This document shows, piece by piece, positions 31,040 to 34,974 of a stretch of DNA of 34,974 nt (position 1 is its first letter; the number at the start of each line of letters is the position of its first letter). The notes under the pieces are model-generated. The model ran no database searches. It saw only the letters and a program-made list of their open reading frames with translations, and was not told where the DNA came from. The position numbers were made by a program, and so were the translations under genes. The stretch is from an uncultured Prevotellaceae bacterium (GTDB lineage Bacteria > Bacteroidota > Bacteroidia > Bacteroidales > Bacteroidaceae), in NCBI GenBank assembly GCA_902769805.1, contig CACXQL010000013.1, positions 1-34,974 on the forward strand, written 5' to 3'.

Positions 31040-32218
31040 ATGAAGAAACTTTTCTTAATGTTGGCTGTTTCTATGATGACAGCATCTGTTTCTGCACAGA
31101 ACACTGCAGTAACTGCAAACAAGGCAGGTGACAACTGGTACATCGGTATCAATGCTGGTGTAGCTACTCCTACAATGAAGATTGGTGACAAAGGTCGTTT
31201 CAAGGGTTTCTCACCTGAGTTCGGTGTACGTCTTGGTAAGAACCTAACCACTGTGTTCGGTCTGGCTTTGGACATCAACAACTACTTTGGTAACAAGACT
31301 GATTCTAAATCTTTGTTCGGTAGCAAGACTTTCTTCAACCGTACAGACTTTGACATTTTGTCAACTTGGAATCTGAGCAATGCATTTGCCGGTTACAAAG
31401 GTGAGCCTCGTGAATTTGAAGTGATTTTCTTGGCAGGTGGTGGCTATAGCCGCGCATGGGCTGAGAAGAAGGGTGGTATCAACGCCAAGGTTGCCTTCGA
31501 CCTTGCTCTGAACCTCGGTGATGCTAAGCAGTGGCAGGTATATCTGGAGCCAGGACTCGTTTTCGGTGAGCCATATCCCGTTTATGCAAACCCCTTCCGT
31601 AAGGTTGCAACTACTCAGGGTAAGAAATGGAATGGTGCTGCTTCTTTGAAGATCGGTTTCAACTATAAGTTCGGTAACAGCAATGGTTCTCACAACTACA
31701 AGATTGCTGAGCTCCGTGACCAGTCTGAGATCGACGCTCTGAACGCTAAGATCAACGAGCTGCGTTCTGACGTAGACGCTAAGAATGGTAAGATTGCTGC
31801 TGACGCTCAGACCATCGCTGACCTGAAGAAGAAGCTTGCTGACTGCGAGGCTCGTCCTACAACAGCCGCTGTTGTTGAGAAGAAGGAGACTATCCTGCAG
31901 CCAATGGTTATCTTCCGTCAGGGTAAGAGCACTATCGACGCTGCTCAGTATGCAAGTGTTGAGATGGTTGCTAAGTACATGAAGAATCATCCTGAGTCTA
32001 AGGTTCTCGTGAAGGGTTATGCTTCTCCAGAGGGTAACGCTGAGCTGAACCAGAAGCTGTCTGAGGCTCGTGCTACTTCTGTTGCTAACGCTCTGATCAA
32101 GCGTTACAAGATCTCTAAGGACCGCATCACCACACAGGGTCTGGGTGCTACCAGTGAGATCTCTGAGGAGAACGACTTCAATCGTGTTGCAATGTTCGTT
32201 GATACTACTAAGAAGTAA
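31040..32218 (+). CDS. OmpA-family outer membrane protein
   Basis: The 392-residue protein anchors the outer membrane to peptidoglycan. It has a signal peptide (residues 1-20, VSAQN at the cut), an N-terminal beta-barrel domain (about 30-215), and a coiled-coil linker (about 225-278: SEIDALNAKINEL, IADLKKKLADCEARP). A C-terminal OmpA domain (about 290-392) carries VLVKGYASPEGNAELNQKLS and ARATSVANAL, including the Asp/Arg region that binds diaminopimelate. The codon usage is markedly restricted (GCT, GTT, AAG, CGT preferred), a sign of high expression. It is monocistronic, with its own promoter and terminator. Confidence 0.95.
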   Translation: MKKLFLMLAVSMMTASVSAQNTAVTANKAGDNWYIGINAGVATPTMKIGDKGRFKGFSPEFGVRLGKNLTTVFGLALDINNYFGNKTDSKSLFGSKTFFNRTDFDILSTWNLSNAFAGYKGEPREFEVIFLAGGGYSRAWAEKKGGINAKVAFDLALNLGDAKQWQVYLEPGLVFGEPYPVYANPFRKVATTQGKKWNGAASLKIGFNYKFGNSNGSHNYKIAELRDQSEIDALNAKINELRSDVDAKNGKIAADAQTIADLKKKLADCEARPTTAAVVEKKETILQPMVIFRQGKSTIDAAQYASVEMVAKYMKNHPESKVLVKGYASPEGNAELNQKLSEARATSVANALIKRYKISKDRITTQGLGATSEISEENDFNRVAMFVDTTKK

Positions 32219-32239
32219 TTGAAACGTTCAAAATAACAG

Positions 32240-32270
32240 AATCCCCGTAGATTGCCTGCGGGGATTTTTT
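32240..32270 (+). terminator. Intrinsic terminator of the OmpA-family gene
   Basis: AATCCCCGTAG (32240-32250) pairs with CTGCGGGGATT (32256-32266) over 11 positions with one G-T wobble and a 5-nt loop. A T6 run (32265-32270) overlaps the stem end. It lies 22 nt after the stop codon. Confidence 0.92.
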
Positions 32271-32298
32271 ATCTCTAACTACTAACTGACAAACATCT

Positions 32299-34815
32299 AT
32301 GAAGAGATTACTACGATTTTTGAAACTTTTTAAACTGTTGATGCTTGGTACTTTCTTGGCAGGAAGTATGGAGTGTATGTCTGCCCCTCGCTTTGTATCC
32401 TTCGAGAAGGGCGACCTCTTCTTGACAGAGGGTACAGTATCCATTGGTATTGATGCGGCAGATGCAAAGGCAGTAGCTATTGCAGCACAGACATTAGCAG
32501 CGGATTTCGGCAGAGTGACAGGCCGGCAGGCACAGGTGGTGAATACTGCCGATGCGAGAATCCTTGTCGGAACTATTGGGAAGTCTTCCTTTATTGACCA
32601 GTTGGTGAAGCAAAAGAAGATAGATGGTTCACTGCTGAAAGGTAAGAGGGAGAAATACATCATCACCATGACAGACGGACAGCTGGTGATTGCCGGTAGT
32701 GACCGTCGCGGTACGGTGTATGGTATCTATGAGTTGTCTGAGCAGATGGGGGTGTCCCCTTGGTATTACTGGGCTGACGTTCCAGTAGAGCAGCATCAGC
32801 GTATATACATCAATAACGGTGTCTATACGGATGGTGAACCTGCCGTGGAGTTTCGTGGCATCTTCCTGAATGATGAGGCTCCTTGTCTTACTTCATGGGT
32901 GAAGAACACATTCGGTACGGATTATGGAGACCATCGCTTCTATGAGAATGTCTTTGAACTGATACTCCGTCTGCGTGGTAATATGATGTGGCCTGCCATG
33001 TGGGGATGGGCTTTCTATGCCGATGACCCCTTGAACTCAAAGACGGCAGACGATATGGGTATCATCATGGGTACTTCCCATCATGAGCCGATGGCACGTA
33101 ACCATCAGGAGTATGCCCGTCATCGTGGAGAATGGGGACCTTGGAACTACCAGAAGAACGAACAGAAGCTGAACCAGTTCTTCCGTGAGGGTATTGAACG
33201 TATGAAAGGTACGGAGGATATGGTGACCATCGGTATGCGTGGTGACGGTGATGAGGCGATGAGTAAGGATGCTGATACCAAGTTGTTGGAAAACATCATC
33301 GCCAACCAGCGTAGGATTATCAAGGAAGTGACTGGCAAACCTGCGGAGAAGACCACACAGGTATGGGCTCTTTATAAAGAAGTACAGGACTATTACGATG
33401 CCGGTCTTCGTGTGCCTGACGATGTGATGGTCCTTATCAGTGATGATAACTGGGGTGATATCCGTCGTGTGCCTACTGCTGCAGAACGCAGTCGTAAAGG
33501 AGGGTGGGGCATCTACTACCACGTCGATTATGTGGGTGCTCCCCGAAACACAAAGTGGCTGAATGTCACTCAGACACAGCAGATGTTCGAACAATTGTCA
33601 CTGGCGTACGACTTTGGTATTCAACGCATGTGGATTCTTAACGTTGGCGATCTGAAACCGATGGAATATCCTATCCAGTTGTTTATGGATATGGCATGGA
33701 GTCCGAAGGACTATACAGTCCAGACCGTCACTGACCACACCCGCAGTTTCTTTGGTTCTGTGTTCTGCAACAGTATAGCAGAAGAGGCTACTGATATCTA
33801 CAATCAGAATTGCCAGTATATGGCACGTGTCACTCCAGAGATGCTCGATGCCCGTACTTATAACGTCGAGACAGGCGAATGGAAGCAGGTGGCTGATGAC
33901 TACCAGCGACTGGAACTGCGTGCCTTGCGTCTCTACGAGAAGGTTCCTGCTGAGGCTCGCGATTTCTACCGTCAACTCATCCTCTTCCCTGTGCAGGCAA
34001 TGGCTAATCTCTACGATATGTACTACGCTCAGGCGATGAACCAGTATCTGGCTACTAATAAGAATCCCGATGCTAATGCGTGGGCGGATAAGGTGAAGGA
34101 CTGTTTCCTTCGTGACTCGTTGCTTTGTGTGGCTTATAATACTGATATCGCAGGTGGCAAGTGGAATGGTATGATGATTCAGAAACATATCGGCTACCGT
34201 TCTTGGAACGATGACTTCCGTGCAGATATGTTGCCACGCACCACTTCTGTTGACGATAATACGGCAGGTGGTTATACCTTTTCCTCCAGCAATGGCTATG
34301 TGGCAATGGAAGCAGAGCATTACTATAACGCTACGGCTCCCGAAGGTTTGCAGTGGACGGTCTATCCCTATTATGGTCGTACTCGTAGTGCCGTTGCCTT
34401 GACGCCTTATACGAAATCTGTTGGCGATGCTGCACTGACCTATCGCTTTAGCCTCTCACCACTCACCAATCATCAATCAACTGTCAAGGTTCACGTTGTC
34501 GTAAAGTCAACGCTCGACTTCTTGAATGTTGGTGGTTTTGAGTATACTGTCAGCCTCGATGGTGGAGAACCTCAGGTGGTGAATTTCAATAAGACACTCG
34601 TCGACCGTCAACCTTATATGTATGAGGTGTTCTATCCGACGATTGCCCGCCGCATTGTTGAGAATACGGTCGAACTACCAGTACAGGAAGATGGAGTGCA
34701 TACGTTGACGTTGCAGCCCAAACATCCTGGTATTGTCTTTGAGAAGATAGTGGTGGATGCCGGAGGTTATCAGCCGTCCTATCTCTTCATGGACGAGTCT
34801 CCGTGTCGGAGGTAG
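32299..34815 (+). CDS. GH115 family alpha-glucuronidase
   Basis: This family removes (4-O-methyl-)glucuronic acid from xylan side chains. The 838-residue protein is full length. It has a signal peptide (about residues 1-29, ending MSA), an N-terminal domain (about 30-165: RILVGTIGKSSFI, GSDRRGTVYGIYELSEQMGVSPW), and the catalytic barrel beginning at EFRGIFLNDEAPCL with WPAMWGWAFYADDP, MGTSHHEPM, MRGDGDEAM and LISDDNWGDIRR as family blocks. A C-terminal beta domain ends in GGYQPSYLFMDESPC. The enzyme is probably periplasmic or on the outer membrane. No promoter was found in the 28 nt between the ompA terminator and the ATG. No SusC/SusD genes are in the window. Confidence 0.94.
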   Translation: MKRLLRFLKLFKLLMLGTFLAGSMECMSAPRFVSFEKGDLFLTEGTVSIGIDAADAKAVAIAAQTLAADFGRVTGRQAQVVNTADARILVGTIGKSSFIDQLVKQKKIDGSLLKGKREKYIITMTDGQLVIAGSDRRGTVYGIYELSEQMGVSPWYYWADVPVEQHQRIYINNGVYTDGEPAVEFRGIFLNDEAPCLTSWVKNTFGTDYGDHRFYENVFELILRLRGNMMWPAMWGWAFYADDPLNSKTADDMGIIMGTSHHEPMARNHQEYARHRGEWGPWNYQKNEQKLNQFFREGIERMKGTEDMVTIGMRGDGDEAMSKDADTKLLENIIANQRRIIKEVTGKPAEKTTQVWALYKEVQDYYDAGLRVPDDVMVLISDDNWGDIRRVPTAAERSRKGGWGIYYHVDYVGAPRNTKWLNVTQTQQMFEQLSLAYDFGIQRMWILNVGDLKPMEYPIQLFMDMAWSPKDYTVQTVTDHTRSFFGSVFCNSIAEEATDIYNQNCQYMARVTPEMLDARTYNVETGEWKQVADDYQRLELRALRLYEKVPAEARDFYRQLILFPVQAMANLYDMYYAQAMNQYLATNKNPDANAWADKVKDCFLRDSLLCVAYNTDIAGGKWNGMMIQKHIGYRSWNDDFRADMLPRTTSVDDNTAGGYTFSSSNGYVAMEAEHYYNATAPEGLQWTVYPYYGRTRSAVALTPYTKSVGDAALTYRFSLSPLTNHQSTVKVHVVVKSTLDFLNVGGFEYTVSLDGGEPQVVNFNKTLVDRQPYMYEVFYPTIARRIVENTVELPVQEDGVHTLTLQPKHPGIVFEKIVVDAGGYQPSYLFMDESPCRR

Positions 34816-34823
34816 CTATCTGA

Positions 34824-34974
34824 TCCCCTTTTGAGCATTATAAGTTCCTGAACGAGATAGCTTCTTACGGCTTTGTCGTAGTAGCTACGGGATATATCCC
34901 CATGACGGATGAGTGGTACAGGGGACCGATGTCCACCACGGAACAGCAGATAGAGTCTATGGACTGGGTGGAGG
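34824..34974 (+). pseudogene. Alpha/beta hydrolase fragment without its start, cut by the window end
   Basis: The frame opens after TGA at 34821 and reads SPFEHYKFLNEIASYG followed by FVVVATGYIP and, later, STTEQQIESMDWVE. KFLNEIASYGFVVVATG is a hallmark of the dienelactone-hydrolase/acetyl-esterase-like alpha/beta hydrolases of Bacteroidota, in which about 100 residues normally precede it. No ATG lies before this conserved block in the frame, and the preceding stop is only six bases after the GH115 stop. The gene seems to have lost its 5' part; a frameshift is the alternative. The 3' part lies outside the window. Confidence 0.65.

Overview
The window looks like a chromosomal segment of a Bacteroidales bacterium, most likely Prevotellaceae (Prevotella/Segatella type). 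The evidence is the repeated Bacteroidota promoter pattern (TTG, then 19-20 nt, then TAnnTTTG), the near absence of Shine-Dalgarno sequences, and the gene content: a DAHP synthase-chorismate mutase fusion with monofunctional PheA and TyrA, a KorDABC-type oxidoreductase, a CobUTSC set, an OmpA-family porin and a GH115 glucuronidase. No tRNA, rRNA, CRISPR array, insertion sequence or integrase was seen.

Region 1 (about 1-9500) is a type I restriction-modification island: hsdM, then an AAA ATPase of the DUF4143 class, a RhuM-Fic fusion, three small (two clearly and one probably membrane-anchored) proteins, hsdS and hsdR. The ATPase gene ends with a near copy of the hsdM 3' end. A 9-codon fossil of an hsdS start lies behind it. 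Both suggest that accessory cassettes were inserted stepwise between hsdM and hsdS. The ATPase promoter sits in five degenerate repeats spaced about 33 bp. Within hsdS, four consecutive perfect inverted repeats, each with a 4-nt loop, lie inside the first target-recognition domain. I found no standard explanation for this array.

Region 2 (9520-11300) holds a small exported protein, a 33-codon remnant of a HAD hydrolase and an AI-2E/PerM family membrane protein.

Region 3 (11378-16438) is an aromatic amino acid operon: pheA, an aminotransferase, DAHP synthase-chorismate mutase, tyrA and an EamA exporter. In front of it is a readable attenuator: a leader peptide with eight Tyr/Phe codons among nine, an antiterminator and an intrinsic terminator. 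It would let one leader sense Tyr and Phe for a pathway making both.

Region 4 (16439-23701) contains a candidate small RNA with its own promoter and terminator, a RelA/SpoT-like HD hydrolase, a TerB-DnaJ protein, QueH, an exported hypothetical protein, a Tat-exported ferredoxin-like aldo/keto reductase, ffh, folD and a mini TPR protein. Several gaps here contain degenerate short tandem repeats.

Region 5 (23737-30855) has the 2-oxoacid:ferredoxin oxidoreductase operon and cobalamin lower-ligand/nucleotide-loop genes. cobC is separated from cobUTS by an outer-membrane FadL-like gene on the other strand.

Region 6 (30946-34974) has a strongly promoted OmpA protein with a clear terminator, a GH115 alpha-glucuronidase and the beginning-less remains of an alpha/beta hydrolase cut by the window end.
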